A DNA stretch of 64,000 nucleotides from Datisca glomerata (Eukaryota > Streptophyta > Magnoliopsida > Cucurbitales > Datiscaceae), in NCBI GenBank assembly GCA_003255025.1, contig QANY01002415.1, forward strand, positions 186,001 to 250,000, given 5' to 3'. Positions within the stretch are counted from its first letter, which is position 1. The number at the start of each line of letters is the position of its first letter. The notes under the pieces were generated by a model. That model did no database searches, had not been told where the DNA came from, and saw nothing but the letters and a program-made list of their open reading frames with translations. This document shows positions 23,611-35,109 of the stretch, in pieces. Both the position numbers and the translations under genes were made by a program.

Positions 23611-25128
23611 TGTTGGCAGTCAAATCTCAGAGGTGAGACTTCGTCAACAATGTCTTCACTTCACTCTCAAAACATGTAATGAGGGAGGTAGTGTAGGAGA
23701 CCAAGGTGAGGGGGTGGTCTCCTTTTTATCCCTCCAAAGCTTAAGTTAGAAAGGAAGTAGATGAGCGTAAACTAGAGAGTAAGTTGGGAGTCTATTGCCT
23801 TTTTTTACATACCTTAATGAAGGTCATTACCTTTTTTATATAGTATTATTTCAGGAAACTAAGGTAGCTAGGGCAGGGCAAGGTGGCCTCAGGTACGGAC
23901 TATAGTCCACCCTCCAATGAGGTGTTGTATTGGAGTAATCTCTGTCCTTGGACCTTTTCTATTGGATTGACAGGGGCATGTAATGACGTGTGGTGTTAGG
24001 ATAGTCTATTCTCGTCCTTGCAAAGGTACTATCTCGACTCTCATTGGACTGCCCATATTAAATGCTCTTGATGACACCCTAAGATGGTTAGTTAACTGAC
24101 TTCTAGGGTAGTGAGATTCATGCTTTTTCTCATACCCCATTCCTGATTGGTCTGTGTGTATTTAATGTATATGATGACACCTTGCAAGCTTCTACCTTGG
24201 CCTAGGATCCATATTTGAATTGAGGCGGGAGATTCCCCCTTGAGTTCCTCTCCAAGTGGAACCTCTCGCTTTTGAGACCAAGTTAATGTATCGAGTTCAC
24301 TAACCCTTAGTCTCGCTTCATTAAAGGGAGCCTCCTAATACATGGTCTTCAACGCTAGGACATAGCTCGTATATGGTTTCATGGGTTTAAGGATGAGGCT
24401 CATCCTCGGGTGCTTAGAGACTTTGTCCTCAGGTCGAGGGGGACTTTGTCCTCATGTGATACTTGGGTACCTCATCATCATGTACTTAGGGACCTCGTCA
24501 TCGGGTCTAGGGGATCTCATCCTTAGGTCCAAAGGGCCATCATACTCGGGTTCGAGTAGACCCATGCTCAGGCACTTGGGTAACTCATCCTCGGGTACTT
24601 GGGGACCTCGTCATGGGTACTTGGGTACCTCATCCTAGGGTGCAAGGGGACCTCATCCTCGGGTACTTAAGTACCTCATCCTAGGGTACTTGGGTACCTC
24701 ATCTTGGGGTACCTGGGTGCCTCATCCTTTGGTACTTGGGTACCTCATCTCTTGGGTACTTGAGGACCTCATCCTTGGGTACTTGGGTACCTCATCCTCG
24801 GATGCAAGGGGACCTCATCTTCGGGATGATGGATACCTTGTCTTGGAGTACATTGGTACCTCATACTTGGGTGCTTGAATACCTCATCCTTGGATACCTT
24901 TTCCTAGGGTACTTGGGTACCTCATCCTTGGCTGCAAGGGAACCTCATCCTCAAGTATTTAGGTACCTTGTCCTAGGATACTTGAGTACCTTGTCTTGGA
25001 GTACTTGGGTGCATCATCCTTAGATACATGGGTATCTCATCATTGTGTACTTGGGCACCATGTCTTGGGTTACTTGGATACCTTGTCCTAAGATGGTCTT
25101 TTGTGAAGCCCAAAAAATGGTGATAGCA
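23611..25128 (-). repeat. 5' LTR of element A with internal minisatellite
   Basis: 1518 bp. The plus strand starts TGTTGGCAGTC and ends TGATAGCA, so the minus strand has TG..CA termini. A TATA-like box lies on the minus strand near 23836-23845 (TATATAAA). The body (for example 24060-24185) is the reverse complement of the matching part of element C's LTR, sharing 'gcttgcaaggtgtcatc', 'tatgagacaaagcatgaa' and similar blocks. It is longer than C's 0.9-kb LTR mainly because of the minisatellite at 24400-25085. Confidence 0.88.
24400..25085. repeat. ~23-bp minisatellite within the LTR of element A
   Basis: Roughly 30 degenerate units of 'ggtacttgggtacctcatcc' plus 2-3 bases, with variants 'gcaaggggacctcatcc'. 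The open frames here (24381-25023) are repeats of L-G-T-S-S-S and are artefacts. Confidence 0.9.
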
Positions 25129-26210
25129 AACTCCAACTATTTATCCATCATGTTATGATACCTAATAATACTCTCTCATCTTTTTGGTGCTTTTAAATCA
25201 TGGCATAAATGTCAATTCAACGATATATTTTTACTCCATAAATACACTGTAATTTATGTGTATAATCAGTGGGAGATTCAAGATTTTAGTTTAGGAGTAC
25301 ATCATAATACATTAGAACATAAATGTCGATATGAATTTTTAAAAAAAAATAATATTTAATTTTTTTATTAATAATCATTCAGGTTTATTCTTAGAATTAA
25401 TAATTTTTTTATGAATGGGCTAAAGAATCTATAAGGAGATGAAAGAGTTAGAATTCCTCGACACTTTTCACTATTTAGCAGCATCCTCTAAAGAATGAAT
25501 CATGGTTTAACAAACGTGATCATCTCATATTTTTTAGACGTAGTTCAAGTGGACACATAATATTTTTTTCATATTTTCATAAAATACATTGGATATATAA
25601 AATAAACAGTAAGAAGATCAACATGTGTAACCCATATGACAGTACATTAGTAAATTAAAAAGCAAGAAAAGGTCAAGAAACATTGTTAAATTGGAGAAAT
25701 TATAATATGAACCCAAAACCTCTGTTTTAAGAAAAAAATATAATGATCTGTCAATCTCTATAGGAAGCACATCACAAATCAAATTTAAATAAAGTATCCA
25801 AAAACAATTTCTATGGAAACGTAAAAAGTCAAAATCGAGAGGTCTGGAGAATGGGGCATGCCCCAGCGAGCCTTTATTAGATTCCCCCTGCGTATAACAA
25901 TATTTTTAGAGATACGAGGTGAAGTTAGCTACATCTAAATGTCTGATGAATTTCTGAAATTAACTTGAACCATTTCTTTTATTTATTCATACAACTTTTA
26001 TAATAACAAATAATAATAACAATATGAAGACATATATGAGAAAAAAAAACATTTTTCGATATTACGTAGAAGAATGAACTCAATGGAGTGAGACAAGAGA
26101 ATTATAAGTGTCATGGTTTAAGATAAAATAGAAGTAATGAGCATGTCATTCCTAGCATGAAAAGGAATGCGATTAATTGAATGGATAAGAAGAAAGGGAG
26201 TTGTCCAACG

Positions 26211-26258
26211 TTCCAACGATGCGTAAAAGAGGTTCATTCCAACGATGCGTAAAAGAGG
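26211..26258. repeat. 22-bp direct repeat, two copies
   Basis: The 22-base segments at 26211-26232 and 26237-26258 are identical, starting ttccaacgatgcg, offset by 26 bases. Confidence 0.9.
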
Positions 26259-26584
26259 GTTGTTTTGCGTGTTTAATATGATAAGATGAAGATGACACAT
26301 TGACACATAAGCTGTTTAGGCAGATTTGATGCCATAACCATATCCTTCTAACTTTTACCTTTTGCTGTTACCACATATTTTGCTATAATCCCCTATTAAA
26401 ATCCTTCTCAAACTGTTTAAGTAGAAATAGTAAATGAACAATATTATCCCCATAAGATAATTAAGTTCCATAAATTAATCAATTATCAAATTTTTCCTAA
26501 AATTCAAAACCTATCTCAAAGCCTTCTTTAAAAGGTAAAATCAAGTCTAAAAAATCAAAAGAAAAGCATGAGTTAATACCAAAG

Positions 26585-26773
26585 ATGCTCCTTCTTCTTA
26601 GAAACAATACAAACTCTGACTCTGAATTCTCAGCAGAGTCAAATCACCCAATAAAGAATAAAAAAAGTCAATCATCTAAATCTTCCTCTCAGCAATTGAA
26701 GAGAAAATCTCATGTTCGTACTCTTCCCCAATGGGCTCATGATCCCTTCGAGGAATCACAAGACATATTTTGA
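26585..26773 (+). CDS. Short Ser/Lys-rich open frame, function unknown
   Basis: 62 codons, serine- and lysine-rich in the middle (KNKKSQSSKSSSQQLKRK), ending in WAHDPFEESQDIF. No signal peptide or membrane segment. I do not recognise it. The frame is open from about 26525 upstream of the ATG, so it could be the end of a longer decayed coding region. It lies about 350 bp upstream of a clear TATA box with a CT-rich leader, an arrangement that could belong to an old inserted element. It may be chance. Confidence 0.2.
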   Translation: MLLLLRNNTNSDSEFSAESNHPIKNKKSQSSKSSSQQLKRKSHVRTLPQWAHDPFEESQDIF

Positions 26774-27124
26774 TGATGTAGACCTCAGTGAGGATGAATA
26801 GAGAGAACTAAATGGATCCTTAGCAAAATGTCAATCATGATAACACTATAGCACAATGCAACGATCATCATACTCTTCATAAACAAGCAAAGAACAATGA
26901 CCTCTAATCCAGGGTAACAATCATCAAGGATTAGTAACAATCGCTCCAACAACAGTCTCAACAAATCATGACACCCACAAAGATCAAGTTTTCAATTATC
27001 AAGATTCTTTGTAATTATTCTTAGTCAAAAGTAGACAAAAGTAGGCATGTAAAATATTTTTACTTTTGTAGAATAGATTAATTCAGGTAAGTGATGGATT
27101 TCCGATGAACTCCACTTTCCTTAG

Positions 27125-27135
27125 CTATAAATAGG
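27125..27135 (+). promoter_or_regulatory. TATA box of a core promoter
   Basis: CTATAAATAGG is a strong plant TATA box, followed about 30 bp on by a pyrimidine-rich likely start region and then, near 27216-27260, a TTCTTCTTCTTCT leader-like stretch. No convincing coding region follows in the next 2 kb, so the transcript, if any, is unassigned. Confidence 0.5.
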
Positions 27136-27259
27136 CAGTCTCTCCCATTTATGATTCAGAACTCGTTTTACAACTCTTACTATTTGAGAGCTCAAACATA
27201 TTTTGTGAAACAAAGCTTTCTTCTTCTTCTCCTATTTTGTAAATATTTTCTTCTTTTTT

Positions 27260-29340
27260 TTTTCAACATAAATTAGTGAGCGAGAGCACTAATTTATTGT
27301 TACCAATAAACGCTATTTGTGTAGTATTTAATCTTACACAAAAATATAATTTTTATAATTACTGTTTGTTAATGCAGTTTTTACTGTTTATCTTCTTACA
27401 TCTTAATACCTCCTATTAAAATTACTGTTGATTTCACACCTTTTGATTTGAAAAATCCATTTTTCAAGTTTCAAAATATTTTTAAATAAAAATAATAATT
27501 ATTTTGACTATATTAATGTATGACACAAAATTTTCTTACTCTAATATATATATATATTAATATGAGTCGTTGCATTGTAATTTCACAGCTCATTTGACAT
27601 GATTCTTTTATTGTGATATAAAACACCTAGTGCTATATGTAATTTTTATTGTAATTGTTCATACATATAATCTATCTCAAATCATAATTATAAAGTTTCA
27701 TTAGAAATTTTATTTGAATGAAACTTTGTGCCATTACATCATCGTAAAAGCCGCGTATATTAAAAAAAAAAGATTATATCCAGAACAAAAACTATTGTAA
27801 ATTAAACCATGACTAATTTTACGAGGCTACTAGCTAATACAAGTCTTGGGGACCATAATACAAAAATGAAAATACTATGTTCCAGAGAATTAATCTAATG
27901 ATTGATCATGTGGTTCAAGGTTTTACTTCGTAACTCATACTGTCAAATTACTTTTGAAACAAACTCTTGATCCAAACTCCAATATGTTCGAGAAATTTCA
28001 TGAAACTAGTAAAATTAGTTTAGATGACCGGATTTGTCTCTAGATTCAAGTAGTTCGTTAATAGTAAGATTTTTCGTCATATTAAATACTGTACATGAAG
28101 TTTAAATGAAATGTAAGCCAGGTGATGGCTGTAGTTTTGTCCAAATCCTATAAATCATAATGCCATTTTCATCCCTAAGCCCATCAAATTAAGAACGAAA
28201 TTGGTTTGGGCTTAAGAGATTTTTCTTCCTTGTATCAACTGTGTATTAGGGAAAATTAGGAAATTAAACTCCTTTAAGTTTCAATTTTATATTATGTCTT
28301 TTAATTTTATCTTTAACACATATGGCCGGATTCTCCATTTGGTTTGTTAGTTTATGATTTTATAACTAATTGTATCGTTTTAGGTTTTAATATTTTTAAT
28401 ATATGTATTGCACGTCTCCCGCTGCTCTTGTCTTTCATGTCTCTGGCGGCCAAAATATTTCTTAGTCAAACTCGCTGCCACCCAATATTGCACCAAAATT
28501 TGACTTCGACTTCCAATCAATTTTGAGACGTTCTTTTAAGAAATCAGGTCTGTTATTAGGACTTTGCTAAATCATTCGTTTTCATTTGCCTTTTTGACTG
28601 CTGGAATCATGTATGCTATTAGGCTTTCTTTTGATGATCGTTCTTTTGGTTGTTGAATTTTGATTGTTTGGTTTCTGCTATCGTTCTTTTTTATTTTTTA
28701 TTGCTGGAGTCGGTTTTGCCTTTTTTTTATCGCTGAATCTTCCTTCCATTTTTATGTAACAAATCTTTTCATCCCTCTATTTTCAGTTTTCAAGCGAGAG
28801 GGATAAAGAAGAAGGAGGGGGCTAGGCTTGGGTGTGGAAAGGGGTGTGGTACCAGATTGTATATAAAAATATACTATATATATATATATTCGATGTACTA
28901 ATAGTATAAAAAATATACTATAAATATACTACGATATACTGATGGTATGTAAAAATATACTGCATATATACTATGATATAGTGATAATACATTAAATATA
29001 CTACGATAAATATGAATAATACAATATATTATTGTATATTAAAGAGTATATATCTATAAACTATGTAACATTTTGTGTTGAGGTTGTTACACGAATAAGG
29101 TGATTTTCGTCTCTTATTAGTGAGGGTAATCTCGTCTATTTATAATATTTTTAGGGTTTAAAGATGAGACATTATAAAATTTACCCATTTATGCAAATTA
29201 CAACTTTTTGGACATTTTTTCATTTATTTCCATATAGTAGCCTATTTGCCTGATTATGGTCTAGCGGCCCTCAGGTTTAACAGGGTTTCACTTGGACGCC
29301 ATTTTTCATTTTATATAAATATATATAGAAAAAGGAAGAA
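27260..29340. other. AT-rich sequence without recognisable genes
   Basis: Includes a 'tatact'-rich low-complexity block at about 28860-29060. The frame 28344-28526 (+) shows no family resemblance. Confidence 0.5.
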
Positions 29341-29629
29341 CTATGAAAATGGCCTAAATTCTAGTTCAAATTGTAAAAATGTTCAGAAAACTTTTTTTAT
29401 TGTAAAAATGGCCAGAATAAGGTAAATAATTCTTTTACACATGTGTAATTTTAGTAAATAATTCTGTTACACATGTGTACTTTTAGTAAATAATTCTATT
29501 AGACATGTGTACTTTTAGTAAATATGTTATTTACTTCAGTCATTTTTGGCCATTTTTACAAATAAAATATTTTTCGGTCATTTTTACAGTTTGAGCTAGA
29601 AAGTTAACTTTTTCTGTCATTTTCTGTAG
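29341..29629. mobile_element. Small fold-back (inverted-repeat) element with a 32-bp triplicated core
   Basis: The first about 90 bases and the reverse complement of the last about 100 match closely. Shared blocks are 'ttctag.tcaaa.tgtaaaaatg', 'cagaaaa/cgaaaaa' and 'tgtaaaaatggcc'. Between the arms, a 32-bp unit (taaataattctgttacacatg...) repeats three times at about 29422-29518, each containing the palindrome ACACATGTGT or a one-base variant. This is the structure of a MITE or fold-back element. Flanks are A-rich, so the target duplication is ambiguous. Confidence 0.65.
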
Positions 29630-30445
29630 AAAAAATATCGATAGGAGGTCTTTCATTTTATAGACCAACATGTTGATGTTAAATATATACCATTTCTATC
29701 ATTTTTCATCGTTGAGATATATCTTTGAATTGAACATCTTAAAGATTATTTAAGTTTGTGCTAACTAAATCTAAACCATTTAAAATGAATTCAAGGGTCC
29801 AAATTTCTTATATATAACCTCCATATAAGGGGTCCTATTAAAAAAACTGATCCTACATAATTTTTCCAGAAGTCATTACGTATGCCTTAGATTGCCATCA
29901 TATTTGTTATATTTCACTTATGAATTAAAACAACCAAGCTTGATTTAAATCAGGTTAAAGTTTACAAATTACACTAAATAACAGTTTTCACACATCTCGT
30001 ATCAACTTTTTTAGTTTTTTAGATTTCTATCAATTTTATCATTTTAAAATTTATCGCTTTTTTTAGAAGAGGTGTATATTCTGTAATAAAACAGTTGTTT
30101 TTTTTTTTTTCATTCTTAGATTAGGTTTTTCCTTGTAAAATGAAAGTCATTTATTTATTTTGAAGTAAAATTTCAAAATCATTATTTATCCCTTTTTTAC
30201 GTTTTCAAATTGTTATCTTTATAAAAGTATTTGAATTAATTACTTTGTAATCCCATTTTCTCCTCCATATTCAAAATTTATTATCACCACCTAGAGATAG
30301 TGTCCAAAACTTATTTAAGCTTATTTGGTAGAGTAAATAATATTTTAAAGTATTTTAAAGTCATGTGTAGGATGAAGATGAAGACCTAAATGATGATGAA
30401 GATGAAGACCCCACTTTTGCAAATTATTTTAAATTTTACTTTTAA

Positions 30446-31938
30446 GGGCCGTTTGGTGCTGGTTAAATAAGAATGCTAGAAAAATTAAGTTGATCGGTAA
30501 GTTCAAGTGGTAAAGTTAGATTACAAGATATTAAGATTATCATATTTGGTAACACATGGTTAATAAACTGTTACTGAAAAATTATGATTGCCTTAATTGG
30601 TATGTACAAGACTTGGGTAAAGTTGTTGAAAAAATTTGATAAAGTTATTGGGAAAGGTATATAAATTATATGAGAGTAATAAAATTATTGATTATGTACT
30701 AATTAATTAACTTCACCAATAAAATCAAATCAACTCGTTTTCTCTTACTACGCCAAAAACTAAAATAAATATTTTTACTCACACCGCACAAATAACTTCA
30801 ATGATAAATTGTTCAAAACTACATAACAAAATTGTATACAGATCCTTTGTTGGAAATTGGTAAAAAATATTAATAATTCATGTTGTAGTTGATTAAATTT
30901 TCTCCAATATCACGAAATTAATTATAACATATAAATTTTTCTCTTTTATATATCAAAATTAAATCTGATAAAAATAACCATCATTCATACTATGTATTAA
31001 AATATTTAATAATACATAATAGTTTCTCCGAAACATATATTTTTCTTTAATCGATATGTATGACATGGTTACCAATTTAGTTCCGCTCAATGGGTAAAAT
31101 ATTCTGGTTCTGGTACATGAACAAAGTGGAATATGGATACAAATTTCTGTTATAAATGATTAAGGGAAACCCCCCTTCGCGGCTCCGTCCCACGAGTTTG
31201 GTCCTCCACACAAAAAATGAGACTTGATAAACAATCCCATGATAGTCCCTTTTTTATAATTATAATTTTTTTAAAATATGGATAGTTTATGAATAATATT
31301 TATTTTAGGGAATGAAATAATTTTTAATTTTTAAAAAAATATTTGATATTATTAACATGTAATTTTATCATTTAATTTTATATTATGCATATCAAGAGTT
31401 TATCTATCATTAATTTGAACTTAATATTTTATATCATTTATTTCAATTAACGTGCATATCTTGATCTCACAGGACGACCCTGAGACGGGTTTGTGGGACA
31501 AGCCTTTTGGGACAGAGGTCATAAGGGATGAAAAAATCTCAAAATTTGATATCAGGACCGGTTTGGTTTCACATGATTGGAATAAGATCTGACGAGATTC
31601 CAAAATTGTGATATAAATTGACGCTTTTGTGAGACTTTGGTTTTGAAGAAAATAAAGTATTAAAATTAAGTAGGAAAAATTGAAACAAATAATAATATTT
31701 TTATGGGAATTTGAGAAAAAAGTTATTTTGAAAAATATGTTATAAGATAGGTAATGAATTGTGTGGTAAAGTAGATTTGTGAGAGAAAGTGGTAGAGAAA
31801 GTAATGTGAGATTGTTATTTAACCAGGTTAAATAACTTTACCATGTTAAATGAGAATACTTTAAACAAACATGAGAAAGTACTGAAAAATAAGTTTATCA
31901 TATATTTTATCATGTGGATAAGTCCTACCAAATGGACC
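30446..31938. mobile_element. Probable non-autonomous PIF/Harbinger-type element
   Basis: The left end is GGGCCGTTTGGT and the right end ACCAAATGGACC, whose reverse complement matches at 10 of 12 positions. TAA lies directly outside both ends (30443-30445 and 31939-31941). A GGGCC-type terminus with TAA duplication is known for Tourist/Harbinger elements. The 1493-bp interior has no transposase. The short terminal repeats leave room for coincidence. Confidence 0.5.
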
Positions 31939-32324
31939 TAATGGTTTAATTCTACAGTAGGTATGAAGCTTTGTGTTTTAATTTAAGTTTATTTTTTAAT
32001 TCTCACTCAATTTAAGAGATGTGATCACCAAATAACATGTTAATAGTACTTAATAATAATTTGATTATTAAACAATAATCTTTAAGGGAAATATATTTTT
32101 AGTTTTTTCTTTAAAATAATATTGAAGTAAATGTTAAAGGTATTTATATTTTGATTCGCCGTTTTTTGCCATTTTGAGTTTTTAGTTTACATTTATATTT
32201 TGGTTTGTTATATGTCCCTCAATTTTAGAAACTTATAACTTAATTTATTCAATGTAGCTGCTGATTATAACTCCCTTAATTTAAGACGGGTTTGTGGTGA
32301 TGAATTTGATGGGTTTTGTTTCAG

Positions 32325-32597
32325 GTCGTAAATTTGTTCGAACTGTCATAGCCATGGCCACTGGTGAAGCTCTGGCAGAACTTGCTGCGACAGAGATTTC
32401 AGATATTGTGAAGACGATTCAAGAAGCTGTAAAAAATAAGAATTTCATCATTTTCTTAATTTTAAATATTTTTTTTTGTTTTTTTTAATTAATTAATTTT
32501 GTGATTGTTGTTTGGGTGCAAGCAGTGGGGTAAGGTTGAAGATAAGTATGCAGTAGCTGGCGCTGTTGCACTTTGGGGCTCTGCTGGCATGATCTCG
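32325..32597 (+). pseudogene. CURT1B: CURT1B-like thylakoid protein gene fragment (two exons)
   Basis: Exon at 32325-32428 and exon at 32526-32597, with a 97-bp intron (GTAAAA...GCAAGCAG) and a flanking acceptor (TTTGTTTCAG) and donor (TCG|GTATTC). Translated pieces read AMATGEALAELAATE, DIVKTIQEA, then WGKVEDKYAV and ALWGSAGMIS. These match the stromal segment and first membrane helix of CURT1B (also called PSI-P/TMP14/PTAC8), a chloroplast protein that bends thylakoid membranes at grana margins. Both exons are open. Compared with the family pattern, about five residues are missing between KYAV and AGAVALWG. The transit-peptide exon and the exons for the second helix and C-terminus are not found between 31942 and 33629. 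It is a genomic, not processed, copy. It is either a truncated duplicate or a gene broken by the neighbouring transposon nest. Confidence 0.75.
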
Positions 32598-33629
32598 GTA
32601 TTCTCCATTCTAGCTCCAATATCCACTTCCACTTCCATTGTTGTGCTATTTCTATAAAAATATATTAATAATTTTGTGTCTGCTGCAAGTTTAATCTTTA
32701 AATTTATCAATTTGTTTATTATGGTAAACTTGATTCCTAAAGTTATAAATCATTTACAACAAACTATAATTAAGGTTAATTTTTTTTTATTTCTGACTAT
32801 TTCGTGGGTATTGAATTATATTTTCTTTTTGAATTTCAATATAAAATGTTTTTTCAACTTTCCAGATTTTTAAATTTTGAATTATTTATATAATTTTTAC
32901 TTATTTCCTTTTATTTGTGATATGAAAAACTTTCATGAAAGTTTTTTGGAATTTACTCCTCATGAATGTGTTCCCATTATTCGATGTTATTAGATATTGA
33001 AACTGAAAATATGACATGTTAATATATAATGACATTGTATTTATGTCAATTGATACTAATTTAGAAATAAAATTTTCATCATTCAACAAAGTTTAAACAT
33101 GTAGATACATATTGACATCAGTAGTGTGTATTGTTAATACATAAAGATACCATATTCATGTTAATAGATAGTTATATAGATAAAATTAAAATAATTAAAC
33201 ATAGTAGAGTTCTTCTAAATACAAATTGATACTTATATTCATGGTAATTGCAATTGATTTCCATTCATTGTCATTTCTCACATCTTTAGGGAATATTGAT
33301 ATATTTTATTTGTTAATTTCTTTCTTGTCTATGCTTTTATCCTTCTCCCGCATATCAAAAAGTCAAATATTAAAAATTTGTTTATCGAAGTAAAATAATA
33401 AGTAACAATGTCAATATCTATAAACTTGATATTACTGTAAATATCATTTCTAATATGTTGATATCTATCAAATAGGTAATTTTAATTGATAATGTACTTA
33501 AATATTAAGTAGTAGTGATATTGAAAAATGAGTTAATATATGTATAATTACATTTCATGAATAGTTGGGATATGTTACACATGCATATCACACAATAGTG
33601 ATTTTCAGATATCGTGAATATATATATTC
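32598..33629. other. AT-rich sequence, no exon recognised
   Basis: I looked for the remaining CURT1B exon (family motif DRLPLVPG..ELVGIGYTGWF) on the plus strand and did not see it. No other coding region or bounded element is evident. Confidence 0.55.
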
Positions 33630-34947
33630 TCTTGATAGTCAAATCTTGGAGGTGTGACTATGTCAGTAATGTCTTCACTTTACTCTCAAAACCTGCAATA
33701 GGGGAAGGTAAAGTAGGAGACCAATGTGAGGATGGTGGTTTGCCTTTTCCCCTTCCAAAGCTTAAGTTAGTAAGAAGGTAGAGGAGAGCAAAGTAAAGAC
33801 TAAGTTGGGAGTTGTTTTTTTGGTATACCTCAATGAATGCCATTACCACTTTTTATATAATGTTATTTCGGGCAGCTAGGATAGTTGGGACAGGGCAGCC
33901 ACAGGTACGGACTATAGTCCATCTTCTAATGAGGTGTTGTCTTGGATTAATCTCTGGCTTTGGACCTTTTTAATTGGATTGACATGGGCAAGTGATGACG
34001 TGTGGTGCAGGATGACCTACCCTCTCATCCTTGCCAAGGTACTATCTCGACCCTCATTGGACCACCCATATTAAATGCTCTTGATGACACCCTGAGATGG
34101 TCAGCTGATTGACTCTTCGGTTGATGAGCTTCATGTGTTCACCATTAGCCTGGATCCTGATTGGTGGAGGCGCATTTAATGTCATTGATGACACTTTATT
34201 CTCGGCTTGGTTCACTCCTCGATCTAGGAGTCGAATTTCAGGGAGGCGGGAACTTTTCGCTCCTAAAAATTTTCCTTCTATCTGAGTGTATTTTATCCCT
34301 TTTTGGACTTAGATAGAATATCAAGTTCGCTAACCCTCAGTCTCGGTTCATTGAGGGCAACCTCCTATAGATGAATTACAATGTTGAGACTGAGCTTGTA
34401 TTTGATGTGTTTAAGGTTGAGGGGGACTTCATCCTTGGGTACTTGAGGACCTCATCCCCGGGTCTAGGAGACCTCATCCTCAAATACATGGGCACCTCAT
34501 CATAGGGTACTTGGATACCTCATCTTCAGGTCCAATAGGAACCTCGTCCTTGGGTACTTGGGGATGTTATCCTCATGTTCAGGGGGACCTACTCCTCAGG
34601 TACTTGGGGACCTTGTCCATGAGTACTTGGGGACCTCGTCCTCGGGTTTAGGGGACCTAGTCCTCGGATACTTGGGGATCTCATTCTCGGGTACTTAGGT
34701 ACCTCGTCCTAGGGTACTTGGGTACCTCATCCTCGAGTGCAATAGGACGTCATTATAGGGTACTTTGGTACCTCATCCTAGGGTACTTGGGTACCTAATC
34801 CTCAAGTGCAAGGGAGCCTCATCCTTGGGTACTTGAGTACCTTATCCCAGGGTACTTGGGTACCTCATCCTTGAGTACTTGGGTACCCCATCCTTAGGTA
34901 CTTGGGTACCTCGTCCTATGATGATCTTTTATGAATGCCCGAAAAAT
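33630..34947 (-). repeat. 3' LTR of element B
   Basis: Aligns with 23611-25128: 'agtcaaatctt(gg/ca)gaggtgtgac' at the start, 'gtacggactatagtcca' in the middle, and 'gcccgaaaaatgg' at the end. A minus-strand TATATAAA box lies near 33852-33859. Its last few bases and the adjacent purine tract appear to be deleted relative to A. Confidence 0.8.
34425..34920. repeat. ~23-bp minisatellite within the 3' LTR of element B
   Basis: About 20 degenerate units of 'gggtacttgggtacctcatcc', the same unit as in element A's LTR (24400-25085), with fewer copies. Confidence 0.88.
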
Positions 34948-35109
34948 GGAAGTTGTCATGAGCATATTTGTGTTGATTTTCTTTTTGCTAATTATGAGAC
35001 TTGGCGAGTTTATTCACTTTTTTTTAGCGAGAGCTTTCCAGAGGGTTCTCTATTTGCAATGGCGAGTGTGAGACATTGTTGGAGCTCGATTTTAAAGGTG
35101 AATACACAG

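Larger units (their letters stand above)
20143..25128 (-). mobile_element. Non-coding LTR retrotransposon A (LARD-like, gypsy-type LTR), minus strand
   Basis: Oriented on the minus strand. The right end is a complete LTR (23611-25128) with a primer-binding site beside it. The left end keeps only about 25 bp of the 3' LTR (20143-20167), next to a purine tract. The interior has no gag or pol in any frame. From left to right it holds an extra block of about 950 bp (20239-21190), palindromic arrays (21340-21955), a 60-bp repeat array (21960-23115) and a leader region (23116-23592). Element B (33630-64000) has the same layout, so this is a family. LTR ends and body match coding element C. Non-autonomous status is inferred from the absence of genes. 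Confidence 0.8.
25129..27110. other. Mostly unique AT-rich sequence
   Basis: No recognisable gene. Holds a perfect 12-bp palindrome GGGGCATGCCCC (about 25854-25865), a 22-bp repeat at 26211-26258 and one short basic frame at 26585-26773. Confidence 0.5.

Noticed and set aside
24381..25023. Long open frames of L-G-T-S-S-S repeats on the plus strand
   Set aside because: They translate the 23-bp LTR minisatellite. Frames shift from unit to unit and the sequence is inside an LTR on the opposite strand.
32294..32488. 64-codon frame starting MVMNLMGF as a gene
   Set aside because: It reads from an intron through the CURT1B-like exon into the next intron. Splice signals and family similarity support the exon limits instead.
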